A stretch of DNA of 64,000 nt from Stomoxys calcitrans (lineage: Eukaryota > Arthropoda > Insecta > Diptera > Muscidae), in assembly GCF_963082655.1 (NCBI RefSeq), contig NC_081554.1:58452756-58516755 (forward strand). The letters run 5' to 3'. The first letter of the stretch is position 1, and every line of letters starts with the position of its first letter. Of this stretch, positions 22,401 through 36,000 are shown piece after piece. Position numbers and translations under genes: made by a program. The notes beneath the pieces were generated by a model, which had not been told where the DNA came from, searched no databases, and saw only the letters and a program-made list of their open reading frames with translations.

Positions 22401-22852
22401 TTGTAGTTAGGCTGGCTGTATCCTACCAGAATAATGGATCTTATGTCCATGTACTCAAGTTTCAACACACAAATATCATGGATAGGTCGGTCGGTGGATA
22501 CTGTGGATAAAGTTGGGTATCTATCACCTGTTAAAGTCTTTGAGTTAAGAAATTAAATGTCGGCGGAGTTTCTCACCATTAAATGCATTTTTACGCCCTA
22601 AGGGAGAAGTTATGTTAGAGTCCACAGTTTGTATTGAAACTTCTTTAGTAAAAGCGAATGTTAATTCATATCACCATTGCCGTGGATTATGCTTTCGTTG
22701 CGATTCTGACGAGACAACGGGTTCATTATAGCCTTGGTTGATTTTGGGACTACCAAGGAAGCAAATCCGAATGTTAAAGTCTGCTCAGTCCTTTCCACCT
22801 TTTGACATTACTGAATGGGATTCGAAGTCTGACTCAATAGTTCAATAGGAAG
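22401..22852. other. No feature recognised
   Basis: Sequence between the tandem duplication and the 153-bp-repeat element. No gene or TIR was seen. Confidence 0.4.
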
Positions 22853-24420
22853 AAGTAAAAAGGCGTTAAGTTCGGCCGGGCCGAACTTTGGAGACCCACC
22901 ACCTCGGGTATATTTATAAACCACCTTTCATCATAATCAGGTGAAAAATGCATAATTTATGCCCCCATAGCAGCTTTATCGAAATATGGTACGATTTGGA
23001 CTACATTTGACACGGATATTGAGTGATCTTATAAGTACAAGTCATTGTTCAATTTTGTAGAACAAAATATTGGACTTTTTGGTAGCCATATCCAAATATA
23101 GACCGATCTGAACCATATACGACACGGATGTCGAAGAGCCCAACATAAGACACTGTATCAAATTTCAGCAAAATCGGATTATAAATGTGCCTTTTATGGG
23201 GCCAAGACTTTAAATCGAGAGCAGCTATATCCAAATCTGAAACGATCTGGGCCAAATTGAAGAGGGCTATCGTAGGGCCTTATACAACTCACTGTCCCAA
23301 ATTTTGGCGAAATCGGACACTAAATGCGTCTTTTATGGGCCCAAAACCTAAAATCTAGAGATCGGCCTATATGGCAGCTATATTCAAATCTGTACCAATC
23401 TGGGCCAAATTGAAGAAAGTTGTCGAAGAGCCTAACGCAACTCACTGTCCCAAATTTCGGCGAAATCGGACAATAAATGCGCCTTTTATGGGCCTATAAC
23501 CTTATATCGAGAGATCGGTCTATATGACAACTATATCCAAATCTGGACCGATCTGAGCCAAATTGAAGAAGAATGTTGAAGATCCTAACACAATTCACTG
23601 TCCCTAATTTCGGCGAAATCGGACAATAAATGCCCCTTTTATGGCCCCAAACCCTTAAATCGAGGGATCGGTCTATATGGCAGCTATATCCAAATCTGAA
23701 ACGATCTAGGCCAAATTAAAGACGAATGTTGAAGGGCCTTACACAACTCACTGTCCCAAATCTAGGCAAAATCGGACAATAAATGCGCCTTTTATGGGCC
23801 CAAGACCTTAAATCGAGAGATCGGTCTATACGGCAGCTATATACAAATCTGAAAGGATCTGAGCAAAATTGAAGAAGAATGTTGAAGGGCCTAACACAAC
23901 TCGCTGTCCAAAATTTCGGCAAAATCGGACAATAAATGCGCCTTTAATGGGCCCAAAACCATATATCGAGAGATCGATTTATATGGCAGCTATAACTAAA
24001 TTTGGACCGATCTGGGCCAAATTGAGGAGGAATGTCGACTGGCCTAACACAACTCACTGTCCCAAATTTTAGCAAAATCGGATAATAAATGTGGATTTTA
24101 TGGGCCTAAGACCCCAAATCGGCGGATCGGTCTATATGGGGGCTATATCCAAATATAGTCCGATATAGCCCATCTTCAAACTTAACCTGCTTATGGACCA
24201 AAACAAAAATTCTGTGCAAAGTTTCAGAACAATATCTCTATTTTTAAAGTTGTAGCGTGATTTCAACAGACAGGCGGACGGACATGGCTAGATCATCGTA
24301 GATTTTTACACTGATCAAGAATATATATACTTTATAGGGTCGGAAATGTATATTTCGATGTGTTTCAAACGGAATGACAAAATGAATATACCCCCATCCT
24401 TCGGTGGAGAGTATAAAAAT
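22853..24420 (+). mobile_element. 153-bp-repeat element, family 1, near complete
   Basis: Begins AAGTAAAAAGGCGTTAAG followed by the palindrome GTTCGGCCGGGCCGAAC (22870-22886), then ACCCACCACCTCGGGTATAT. The core has about six tandem units of roughly 153 bp, marked by ATCGAGAGATCGGTCTATAT near 23352, 23508, 23658, 23811, 23963 and 24116. A non-repeated tail follows (CAGACAGGCGGACGGACATG, ATATATACTTTATAGGGTCG), ending CATCCTTCGGTGGAGAGTAT near 24413. No transposase is encoded. It lies in the Snoo intron, ending about 180 bp from the splice donor. Confidence 0.85.
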
Positions 24421-24602
24421 AGATATAGAACTGTTAAATCTGGGTTTCACATAGAACATCAGGTCCATGAAAAGGGATAGCGGAATATTCCCAAGACATT
24501 CAATCGAATATATGTTTATACCATAAAAGGAATTCTTTCCATCCACTCTTAACACCTTTTTGTAATCGTTCATAATATTCAAAAAATAGCTTTCAAACTC
24601 AC

Positions 24603-25967
24603 CTTTCTTTTTAAATAGTTGATCTCCTGCAATGCTTTCTGCTGCTCCTTTATCTCCACCTCCTTGAGTTCATCCAAGGTCTTTTGATATTTTTCGCGAT
24701 TTTCCACATCCAAGGCCACATGCAAATAGTCATGCCAATTTCGTGAATCAAAACCCCAGTGGCAGGTGCGATTCTCCACCTCACGATGCACATGGCCGAC
24801 GAATTTCTGTGGCGAAAACCAACCCCTACACTCCAGGCACATTATGCAAGTGGGCTTCTGATATGAGTACATATCGGGCGTGCAAATACCTTCACATTTG
24901 CCAAAGCAACGATGGTAGACCTTAAAGGAAATAGCACCCTTGGGTATATCTTCTACATTGATGTAGCTATTGCGATCGGAACGATGCAAGAGAATGGCAC
25001 ATAGGCGTTCGGCATCGGTGCGAGTTATTAAGCCGCTCGATTTGACGTCGGAAGGTAATATTTTGGCTGCCTTAAATTCCAATAGCTGTTCCGGGGTACA
25101 CTGGGAACAGAAGATGCCCAAATCATCGAAACTGTGATTGATTTGTTCCAAACTGAATTCAGCCAGCACATTGTTCAAAAATTGTGGTAGGCACAGGCGC
25201 ATCTCGCCGCCCATAGAGAAACAGCCTATGGTTTTGCCCTCTAGGCGGGTCTCATACAATTCCCCCGAACCAGTGTCGGCCGCCGAGAGAATGGGTTGCG
25301 ACACCTCTGGTGGGGGTGGAGGCATGATTTTAATTGAAGGCGGTGCTGATGGTGCCGCCGTCGGTGGACCACAGGGGCCTTCGTTGCGAAGGTCATGCGG
25401 TGGTGGAGCAGGCTCGGGTGAGGTCATTATTTCTTTTTTTATAAGAGGCAAGGCAGGATTTGTCGCGGCTGTGGATAGATGTTCAGAAGATGACGGGACT
25501 GTTGTTGTTGGATTGCTGTTGCTTGCCTGTGAGAGTTTCGTGAGGCCAACTGCGCTGGCATTTGAAGGCGCGGCTTTAACAAGATCACAGGGACTGGTAC
25601 GCATAGCCACCAATCCATGGTTATCTGCCGTTGTTGATAGATTGGCAACACCGCCGCCATTGTTGGCAAGACTAACATCTAGAGGGCAATGTACGGCAGC
25701 TGACGCACACAAACCAGATGGAACGTCGACGGCGGCATTAACGTGACCAACATGGGCTGAGTGGGCAGTTCCTGCCACTAGTGGTAAGGGAATTGCTGCG
25801 GCTGCCGATGAGGAGGATGATGGTAAGGTATTGCCGTTATTATTGCCACTGCTGGCCGTAGAATTTATATTGGCTAACGAATGACCGGGACCTTGTAGAC
25901 TTTTGGGAGCACTTGTTTGATATTTTTTCAACACTGTGTGTATGTTGGGTGTAACGTATTCGGTCAT
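24603..25967 (-). CDS. Snoo: Snoo (Ski/Sno corepressor), 5' coding exon
   Basis: First coding exon of the fly Ski/SnoN orthologue, a nuclear Smad-binding cofactor that modulates BMP/Activin signalling. ATG at 25967 (context CAAC-ATG) is the first ATG in this frame, which stays open upstream; the exon encodes 455 residues and ends in phase 0 at a GTGAGT donor (24597-24602). Residues 1-235 are a low-complexity Ser/Ala/Asn/Pro linker. Residues about 245-328 form the Dachshund-homology fold (GCFSMGGEMRLCLPQFL; GLITRTDAERLCAILL). Residues about 343-420 form the SAND-like Smad4-binding region: YHRCFGKCEGIC, Zn ligands in CIMCLEC (Cys377, Cys380) with His392/His394, then RTCHWGFDS. Residues 422-455 begin a charged helix, probably the coiled coil. 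Downstream exons were not found to the left, so this gene is partial. Confidence 0.93.
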
Positions 25968-26960
25968 GTTGTGAAGAACGCAACAATAACGGGGATTGAG
26001 ATTTTTGGGGTGTATTGCCAGTGGTGGTGGTGAGTATACACTTGGTTCTGCAGAGTAATGGTTTTTTTCACCCCACACATTCACACACACGCACACTCAC
26101 ACTTCTCTTTCCCCGTAAGGCGTTTTCTACCAAATGAGTTGTAATCCTTGGGCTGTGATCACTTGTCAACAGAGTTGGGCATTTTTTCTAGGGGTTTTGG
26201 TTAGCACTTTTTCCAGCTCAATTCACAACACTTTTGTTACATTTTCTGGGGTTTTCTTTATTTTTTCACTATTTAAAGATTCGTTGAATTGTATTACATT
26301 TTTTTTCTAGATTTAATTGATTTTTGCACTTGGCTAGAACTTTTCTTGCATTTTCTTAGATTTTGATTTTGTCACTTGCACTTCTTCGAATTGTATAATT
26401 TTTTAATAATTGATTAAAATTTTTTCGATTTTTTTGCCTTTATTACATTATCTTATATTTCTCCTTTTTGCCCATATGTTATTTTTATATTGATTGAAAT
26501 TTTTTCCGATTATTTGGCACTATTTCTTAAAATTATTTGTTGCTTTCATTTTTGTATTTTTTTGTTTTGTGTTGATTTTTCGAATGCCGTCGGCGTTAAT
26601 TTTATTTTAAAATTTTCCTTTTTTTTACCACGTAAGCACCAAATCCCGAAAATTCGCTGTGGGATATATTTTTTATGATTATTTTTTTTTTTATTTATTT
26701 TGTTTTTCGACTTTTGAATTATTTTCTTGTTTTTTCCAGCTGGTTGAATATTTTTCGGGGAATTATTTTCAATTCATTTGCTGCCAGACACTTTGTTGCA
26801 AATCTCCTTAAACTTTTTTGCCTTCCACTTTTCTTGACACTTTTTTCTTGTTTTTCTTTTTATCAAATGTAAGTTATTTTGATTTTAATTTTTTTGCTTT
26901 TATCCATGTTTTTTTTCTGCTTGCTTTTATGACCGACCTGACATTACTTTTGGCGGATAA
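25968..26960 (-). promoter_or_regulatory. Probable Snoo 5' UTR and upstream region
   Basis: Upstream of the Snoo ATG. The Snoo frame stays open to about 26096 without an earlier ATG, through a CA/GT-rich stretch (26073-26102). Beyond that the sequence is T-rich (plus strand) without coding potential. No TATA box or initiator can be assigned by eye. Confidence 0.4.
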
Positions 26961-29900
26961 GGCGTCACACGCCGACGACGCTTAAGTTTTCATTGTGTCT
27001 TCTATTTGATTATAAACTTACAATCAATCAATCACATGGGTGGCAAAATCATAACGGCAAATGTGACAAATGCAGCATAACTCATTTAGATGGGTGAGAG
27101 GACCTGCCTATGTGTTGTAGATGCGGCTGTAGTGAATTGATGCTATGCTTCTTCTTGTTATAGATGCTTTTGTTTGGGTTCATTTATGCAAGCTGCTGCT
27201 TCTTCTTTAACACAGCAAATGTTATCATCATCCGCATGATTATTTGTTATTGTTTTTTTTTTGTTTTTGTTAAAAAGAAGAAGATTAAAAAAAACCTTAA
27301 TACAAATATAAATAACAGTAGACTTTATCTCTGTCGCTGCTGATTTTGCCTAACGTATTTTTATATGACAAGAGTACTGTTGAAAATGCTTGAGCGTGAG
27401 AGAGAGCGAGCGCGCGGTGGAGCCATTTGGGGTTAGAGAGTAAATAAACACTTCAATATGCTGAATATTCCCAAATGCTTTACAGCCCCTAAAGAGACCC
27501 TAGAAAAAAAGAGAGTATTTTTTCATTATAACTTCACCCCCTCAAATGAAGAATAATAGCCGCTTTTCTTCTGCTGTCAACATTTGCTCTGTACATTGTT
27601 TAATCAACATGAAATATGGAAACACATGTTATGTAGTTAATAGCTTTATTGACACCATTGTTGTTTGTGTTGTGTTGTTTTTGTTATGGATTGGCGCGTA
27701 TTTTCCTCTCTCTTCTCTGGCAACTCACCTCACACACATAAACACTCTGTGACCTATGAAAGAGTTGTTTTGGCACCGAACTTAAACTAAATTAACCGTA
27801 AATAAGGGTTATGACAATGGCTGTGCATAAGAATTTTGGGATTTTGTTTTGTTATTATTGCTTCTTATGGAAAGATGTAGACGAAATGCGAGACACTTTA
27901 ACAACAACAAGAAGAATAAAATAAATAAAATAACAAACACATACACCAAAACGTATAGCATAGTCTTCGTCGTCGTCGTCGTCAGTCGGCAAAGCTTTGA
28001 GAAAAAAAACACAAAAAAACTAAGAAAGCAGCAACAACAACACCACACGAATGAATCTAACGAATTTAAAATACTTTTTTTATCAGGCAAAACATACACG
28101 CACTCACACACATACATGCATACACAAATATACTATATATGCTGACGAACACAGCAGTCGCCAAAAAAACAAAATCTAATAACATTCACGTTTACTCAAC
28201 AACACAACAACATTTGGGGATGTGGGATGTCTGGCAAAATTTTTGTTTCTTTAGTCTCAACGACACTTAACGCCGCGCGACTCATTACTTCCTACTCTTC
28301 TGTCCTCTTTTGCACACGAAAATGGGGGGCTGCTGCTGCCGTTGCCGCTGCCGCCGCCGCTACTGGATAGAACAAACGAAGCAACGAAGACGACGGGTGG
28401 CGTTCACATAACACAACGAATGAGAGAACAGAAGAATGGTGGGTCTTTTGCTCGGTCGGTCAGAAGGGCCATTGGGAGGCAACTCGCAAAATAAATACAA
28501 CACTACGATGTAAAGTAAGATAATGTACGAACATAGCACACTCATCTTCCCCAACCCACCGCCACCCCTTTTAGACGGCTAACATCAGCCTCCTCTGGCA
28601 CCTCTACACCCTGTTGTTGAGGCTTGTTGGGTAAATCAGAGGAAAAACAAAATTAAATCCCAACCCAAAGCAACAACAAATGCACTATGCTGATGAGCAT
28701 GATGTGATGTCGTTTTGTTGCCATTGTTGTTGCTGTGGTTAGTGTTGTTCTGGTTGCTGCTGCTGCTGCTGTTGTGTGCTGGTATTTGTAATAGAATTGT
28801 CATCTAGTTTAAAGGCGAAAAAATCCCAACGCAAAGAATTTCATTTCACTTCGTTTCGTTTTGTTTTTTAGTATTTTCTTCTTCTAATTTTAAAACGCCA
28901 AATATACTAAAACTCTGTTAACACAGTAGCAATAGTATCTAGCTAGGTTGCCAGCCTAGCTGGCCATGATACCTACATATATATTGCTTGTGGCTTTCAA
29001 ATTTCCTTAGATTATTTTTCGACGTTTTCCATACCCGAAAAAAATTGCAAATTTTTCTTTTCCATTATTTTTATCCATGCCGCAGCACTTCACACCTCAC
29101 TTCGTCACCACAACCCTATTTAACAGGAACAACAACAAGAATTTTACACATTCTCTCACTCTCATAGGCCAAGCTGCCAAACAGCCAGCACACGCGCTCG
29201 CTCTTGCTCAATGAATTATTTAAAAATTTTTGTTGTTTTTATGTTTTGACGTATGGCAATCTTACGGATACTTTTTGGTCGTCGCTTTTGAAAAACAAAA
29301 TCGTGCTGTTGTTGTTCTTATTATATTTTTGCTTGCTATTTTTCTTATTTATGATTATTATTATTATTTTTATTTTTGCGTACGCAAAAAAAATGCAACA
29401 ACACTTCCACTTCTTATCAATTGGTTTGCTTTTTCACCATTTTTCACCCCACATTCATTCATACACTCATTCTTCACTTTTCATTTCTTTTTTATCAATA
29501 ATAGATTTTTAGTGGATTCTTTTCATTTTGTTGTTGTTGTTGTTATTCCAATGATTGTTGTATCTTTTCACATATATGCTATATTATAAATTTTAATATT
29601 TTACTCTTCTCTTATTATTTTCTTCTTATTGGATATTTTACTTTTTATTCTTTTGTTGTTTTTTTTTTTGCAGACCCCGCGCGCCCTGCAAAAAATCGCA
29701 AACACATGTATCCGTATCCGTATCTATCTGTGTAGCCGCGGCGAATGAAAACATGAGAATGAGCGAATAATGACAAAATAACTTCCATACACAATCGACA
29801 ACGGAGAATGGGTGAGAGCAACATGAGGCGGAGAGCTTAATAGTCCATGAGGTTGGGGGCCATACTCTCTTTCTCTCATTCTTAATGTTGCTGAAGCACG

Positions 29901-31940
29901 CGTCGCATTCAAACTGTATCGAATTGAAAAGCTCTCGTTTGCTCTTTCGCTGTTGTTGCAGAGCCGTTGGGCGATAACAGATGAATTTTAAGACAATTTT
30001 TTTTTGACCAAAGTTTAAGTGCCTACACTATATGGGGACAAAGAATTTTTACTTCACCAACAAACAATACCGTAGATAGAAAATGATAATGGAAAAGTTA
30101 ATAAAAAAAACATAGCTAATGCTTATAAAAATTAAAAGAAATGCCAATAAAACACACACAAATTTTAAATTTGATTTTTTTTCTTCAAACTGCTATTCTG
30201 AGAAATATGTAGATCTATCTGAAAGCCTTCGATAAGGGTCTGTAACTGCCACTTGATACAAGTTACAAATGTGAAATATATATCCATGTTGCCAACTATA
30301 GTATGGATAGGGCGGCCCACGAAATAAAGCAAAACTTAGTCTAAATAATATGTTGAGATCAACTTTCGAGTAACATCTGTAAAAACAAGGCACTACAGTG
30401 GAGACCGGGGAGCTCATTGGCCAGAGACTTCGCAGAACAGAAACTTTCTTACGCTAAATGAAATATATTTCTAAGGTGGCCCCCCAGCGGCTGTTCAATT
30501 TTTCGTAGGCCATCCTATAATCGGTTTCTGATAGTTTCATGAAATGCAAGCCAAATGTACAGCTTCTCTTTTGAATCCAATGTTTAACTGGATAACTACT
30601 ACCAATAACATCTAAAGCACTAACAAATATTGTGGGCAAATGCTCACACACTATTTCACATTATTAGAGGTAAAACAAAACACGGCTATTGTCACTGTCG
30701 GTACCCAAATAAACAACTACAATAAACAACAACTTCTTCTGTTGATTTGGTTTGGAATCCATAGACAAAAGAACTTAATTGGTCTATGTGGCATCTTTGA
30801 ATGTGCATGTTTAACATGTTGCTGAAAAATTTCACAAGTCGACATGTTGCTATAAACATTAGAGATTGCAAATAAGATGATTTTAAAAGCGGGAGTTGCC
30901 TATAGAAAACTTAAAATAAAAAAAAAACATTAATTTAAGAAACTCCTGCAATTCAAATCCTCTGAAAGAATTCAACAAATATTAGAAAAGAAGAAACAAT
31001 AATTTCCCGATATAACCAAATTTTAACAAACTTCTGAAAATTTAATTTTATGAGAATCTATAAAAATGTTTACACAAAAGTTTGTATGTTTATTTGTTTT
31101 TGCTACTAGAGCCGGTCATATGAATAAATCATAACTTGTTGCGTTAGTAGAGCCTAAATGACTACTTCAATGTGTGTTAGGAAAGAGAGATTATTTTTGT
31201 CAGCTATCATACAATCGAGTATAGATATCACACCATTGGCAGACACGTTTCTGTGCTGGTAAGACCCTCATCAGTGCCTAGATTATCATAATATCATAAA
31301 AACAATTGAAAAACTCTTTTTTTATATTTCCTCTGAAAATAGAGTTTAATAAAATTTTTCTTAAAAACTAAATTTCTATTAAATTTTTTCAAAAAACGTT
31401 GATGCGGGTTTATCGTTAACGCCCTACCTAATTATGGGCCTTATGACCGTGGTATGGGTAGTCATAAAGTTCATAATTGATTATGGGTCTTATGACCAGT
31501 ATTCGTACTAAACTCTGCCTGCTTAGAAGATCTCAACAAGTCTAAGGTAAATCAAAGCATTGGGATTAGGTACTCATGAGACGGCTCCGCTGTTGTTGTT
31601 GCTGGCTTGTCTAAGGAACTATCGCTTAAGCCTGGCGGATTGCTGAAAACGAGAAATCTCCCAACCTCGGTCAAAAGAGGTGGCGAAGGCTCCGACACGG
31701 CACCCGACAAGCTCTGTGTGAATGGGTCATTCGTTTTGATTAGTCGCAAGGTATTCGGGAGCCGTAAAAGAAAGGAAAGAGCATTCTGAATCATTCTGTT
31801 CAGGCCTTTACTTCCATATAAGTACAACCTACCAATATATGTCCTTTGAAGCATAGGTATCTGAGCCTTCTCCTTAACCAGGATTCACTGAATAAGGTTA
31901 AGCCAATCGATCAGCCGACATACAATTTTTGCCAGTACTT
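26961..31940. other. Intergenic region between Snoo and Pif1
   Basis: The divergent space between the minus-strand Snoo and plus-strand Pif1. It contains GA-rich runs (GAGAGAGAGCGAGCGCGCGG near 27397, GAGA-factor-like), CGT (27967-27981), CTG (28754-28772) and CAA trinucleotide runs, and TTTA-rich tracts at 29.2-29.7 kb. Open frames are low-complexity. Near 31440-31500 TTATGGGYCTTATGACC occurs twice. A frame at about 31600-31789 (SKELSLKPGGLLKTRN...) has normal-looking composition but no ATG and no domain I recognise; it may be a LINE ORF1 scrap. Confidence 0.5.
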
Positions 31941-31948
31941 GGAATTAA

Positions 31949-32036
31949 GGATGTCAAATTGTTCTCTTTTTACATTCATTCTTTGTTTACGTTTTATCCT
32001 ATTTGATGACATTTTCAATCGGCAGATTTGACATCC
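31949..32036. mobile_element. Tiny MITE with TTAA target duplication (piggyBac-like)
   Basis: GGATGTCAAAT starts at 31949 and ATTTGACATCC ends at 32036, perfect inverted ends flanked by TTAA on both sides (31945-31948, 32037-32040). TTAA duplications are characteristic of piggyBac-type elements. It is only 88 bp and has no coding capacity. Confidence 0.7.
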
Positions 32037-32215
32037 TTAATGATATTCATGGAGCCTATCCACTTTATGTTTTGGCAAGTGACCTAATTTTCTGTTAGCG
32101 AATCCTCCTGCTTAACCAAGAGGTCCAAAAATTCTACCATTAAGCTCGTCTTGAAAGAGAAATGAAAGGACTCAGAAGTTATTTCAGCAGCAGTGTCCAG
32201 CACCCTGAGTAAAAG

Positions 32216-32478
32216 CCAAAACAGAATCAGAGCGTTAAGCTTTGTTTTTGAGCATTGTATTGGAAAATGCAACTCTGCAAACAAATCAAAACAGTAAGCA
32301 AAAATTAAAGAATTTTCAACTTTGACGACTGAAATTGAGCGACATTCTATGTTGCCAAACGTGAAGTAGTGTTTTGAGGCGTCAAAGTTAAAATTTTTGC
32401 GCGTTGTTTTTGGGTGATTTGTTTGCAGAGTTACATTTTTCAATGCAACGCTCAAAACCAAAGCTCGTTCTGTTTTGG
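32216..32478. mobile_element. Foldback MITE with ~110-bp inverted arms
   Basis: CCAAAACAG (32216-32224) and CTGTTTTGG (32470-32478) are the outer ends. Pairing continues through AGCTTTGTTTTTGAGC / GCTCAAAACCAAAGCT and ATGCAACTCTGCAAACAAAT / ATTTGTTTGCAGAGTTACAT to CAACTTTGACG / CGTCAAAGTT. The short centre contains GACATTCTATGTTGCC. Same family as 19956-20104 and 20382-20640. Confidence 0.8.
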
Positions 32479-32481
32479 AAT

Positions 32482-32692
32482 GGAGTTACACACTATGCGT
32501 GCGCATTAAAAACGCATTCATAAAAACAATTTTTAACTTTGACGATTGAACTCGTACGTCATTCTGTGTTGCCATTCGTAAAGTAGTGTTTTAGGACGCC
32601 AAAGTTGAACATTGTTTTACTTTTTATCTTTGCTTTTGTGGCATTTGTTTACAGGGTTGCATTTTTAATGCCTGCGCATGGTATGTAACTCC
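32482..32692. mobile_element. Second foldback MITE, adjacent
   Basis: GGAGTTACACACTATGCG (from 32482) pairs with CGCATGGTATGTAACTCC (to 32692). The inner arms TAACTTTGACG and CGCCAAAGTTGA and the centre GTCATTCTGTGTTGCC match the neighbouring element. The outer ends differ, so it is a subfamily or an element that gained new termini. Confidence 0.75.
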
Positions 32693-33047
32693 ATCTTTCG
32701 TGCCTAAATATTTGTACAAGTATCTTGAAATTGTATTATACTTTTGAAGTGAAAACGACCCAATATCATTTGTTGATATTTTATCGTACAATAAATCTTC
32801 GTATGTTGCCACATCTGATTGCACTTGACATTTTATTTACGTTCAGCTTTCGCAACGATATGGCATTCTGTGAGATGCAAACAAACAACAACAACTGTCA
32901 TTTGATTTTTCAAACGGCGGCATTTTTTTCTTTGTTGTAATATCGCGCTTTTTTTCGGGGGTCATCGTATTCACGTCTAGGGAATTTTTGTTTGGGAATT
33001 TTGTTTTAATTTACTTGAAATTTAGCGCATATTAATAACTGAAAAAC

Positions 33048-36000
33048 ATGGATTTAAACGATGCTGTTCTAACTTGTGCCGTAAACCTACAATGGACCAA
33101 TGCAATTGGTGCAGTAGGCCGAAAATTGGCTTACCGCACAGCCACGTTAAGGCTTGTGAGAAATGATATACGGGAATTATTTATTGAGTGCACACCCGAT
33201 AAGCTGAAACCAATGAAATTTAAGATGAAGGACATAATGGTGCACAAAAAATTCATGTCCGAAGGCAAGGCATCGGTGAATTTTAAAGCGGAAAAATGTG
33301 CCATGTATTTGTCCAATGCTCCACCTGGCACATTAATGATATTTCTGCGTACCATTTTCATAAAAATGAATGGTGGCGAGAATGTGGACGATGCCACAGC
33401 TCAAAAACAATTGAGGGCCCATATGCTGTCGGGAAAACCTAGTACATTTGAAGAAATTTCACCCGTAACCACTGCGGAAATGGTGTTGGCACGCAAAAAA
33501 GCTGGTCTGCTACCCTCAAAAGGGACAGCTACAACACCTTCGCCTCTGGCTGCCAAGAAACGTAGATATGATGAGATAAAAGGTGGGGATGGTAAGTCGG
33601 GGTTGCCTGCACCAAAAAAATTATATCAGGAATCACCGCTGGCCACGGAGGAAAATTTGAAATTGTGTGCCGAACAAATGGATGTGCTGAAATCCAGCAT
33701 AGCGGGAAAAAGTATTTTCTTCACAGGATCTGCGGGCACGGGCAAAAGTTTTCTGTTGAGAAAAATTATTTCCGCCCTACCGCCTGATGGTACTGTGGCT
33801 ACGGCATCTACTGGTGTGGCAGCATGCCTTATTGGTAAGTTATGTTTTTAATTAAGTGAAGACATTTATAAAGAGTAGAATCATATATTTTTCTTTTAAT
33901 TACCACAGGCGGTGTAACCTTGCATGCTTTTGCTGGTATTGGTGGCGGAGAGGCCACACTGCAACGCTGTTATGAATTGGCTTCTCGTCCGGCCAGTGCT
34001 CAAGCGTGGCGAAAGTGCAAACGATTGATTATTGACGAAATCTCTATGGTGGATGGACAATATTTTGATGTAAGCATTTACCAATTTAATTTGCATCCCC
34101 TTTAACAAATTAGTATACTATAATCCCGTTGGAACATTTGGTGTCCTTGAGATACCACTCCCTGTTACGGGACTTTTGTTGATGTTTTAGGTCTGGTTGT
34201 GTTGAAATTTTTTTTGGATCTTCCCCATAAACTGAAAAATATTAGCATGTGTTAGGTGAGAAGTCTGTCAATTTAGTTTCCAAGGTCATGTGGATGAATA
34301 CCTAAATTTGACTGGTTTTCTACATCGAGGTTTCGTTTGGCACTACACCAACTCGTCTGTAGGATCTGATAATGTATGTCTGCTAGGCTGAAACTATGCT
34401 CCTAAGAGTATTTCCCTTTTGTAGCACAGCAAGAAAGAAAACAAACTGAACTTCATATATTTCTGCCAAAAGAAGAAATCTAACTATTACAAAAAAACAC
34501 ACTTGCCCAATTGCTACTCTTAACAATCGTCGATTGATAGAGGCATATTAAAGCCTTCACTGTTTGCGGCGTGCCGTTCTGCTCAACACACGTTTTGCGA
34601 TTCAAGACCGAATAAATTTAGCGCAAAACGTGTTTATTAATTTTAACATATTTATTTATTTTTGTTCCTTATTTTATTTTTATATTATTTTATTTTTTTA
34701 TATTATTTTATTTTTTTATATTATTTTATTTTTTTATATTATTTTATTTTTTTTATATTATTTTATTATTTTATTTTTGTATATTATTTTATTTTTTTAA
34801 TTATTTTTTTTTTTAATTTATTTTTTTTTAATTTATTTTTTTTTAATTTATTTTTTTTTTTAAACTTATTTTTATTTTATTTTATTTATTTCTTTTATTT
34901 TATTTTTTTTTAGATTATATATTTTATTTAAATTATATATTTTTTATTTATTTTATATATTTTTTATATTATATGTTTTTTATATTATATATTTTTTACA
35001 TTATATATTTTTTATATTATATATTTTTATATATTTTATTTTATTTATTTTTTTATTTTGCTTATTTTCTTATTTACTTCTTTTTAGATTGTTTATTTTT
35101 TTAATAAAAAAAAATTATTTTATTTTTTTTTATTTTATTTATCTAATTTTTATTTTTTTATTTTATTTTATTTATCTAATTTCTTATTTTATTTATCTTA
35201 TTTTTTTATTTTTTTATTTTATTTTATTTTATTTATCTTATTTTTTTATTTTATTTTATTTATCTTATTTTTTATTTTTTTATTTTATTTATCTTATTTT
35301 TATTTTTTTTTAATTTATTTTTTTTTTATTTATTTTTTTTATTTTTATTTATTTTATTTTTTATTTTTATTTTTATTTTTTTTTTATTTGTTTTTTATTT
35401 TTATATTTTTTTTTATTTGTTTTTTATTTTTATATTTTTTTTTTATTTTTATTTTTTTTTTTTTTTATTTTTATTTTTTTTTATTTTTATTTTTTTTATT
35501 TTTATTTTATTTTTTTTATTTTATTTTAATATTTTTTTTTTTATTTTTTTTATATTTTTATTTTTTTATTTTTTTTTTTTATATTTTTATATTTTTATTT
35601 CTTTTATATTTTTTTATATTTTTTTTTATATATTTTTTATATTTTTTTTATATTTTTTAATATTTTTTTTTATTTTTTTATATTTTTTTTATGTATTTTT
35701 ATTTATTTTTTTTATTTATTTTTTATTTATTTATTTTTTTTTTTATTTATTTATTTATTTTTTTATTTATTTATTTTTTTTATTTTATTGTTTATTTTAT
35801 TTTTTTTTTATTTTATTTTTTTTTACTTTTTTTATTTTATTTTTTATTATATATTTTGTTTTTTTATTTTTTTTTTATGGTCCGAGTCGGTCTATAAACA
35901 GATATAGCCCCCTATAAACCCATCCTCTCATTTGACATTTTGAGCCTTTAGTAGCCTCAATTGGTTTGGCTGAAATTTGGAACAAAGGCTTGAGTTATGA

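Noticed and set aside
25138..25746. 202-codon plus-strand frame
   Set aside because: Antisense shadow of the Snoo coding exon.
29204..29589. Small hydrophobic membrane-like proteins
   Set aside because: TTA/TTT-rich simple sequence; two overlapping frames have equally hydrophobic translations.
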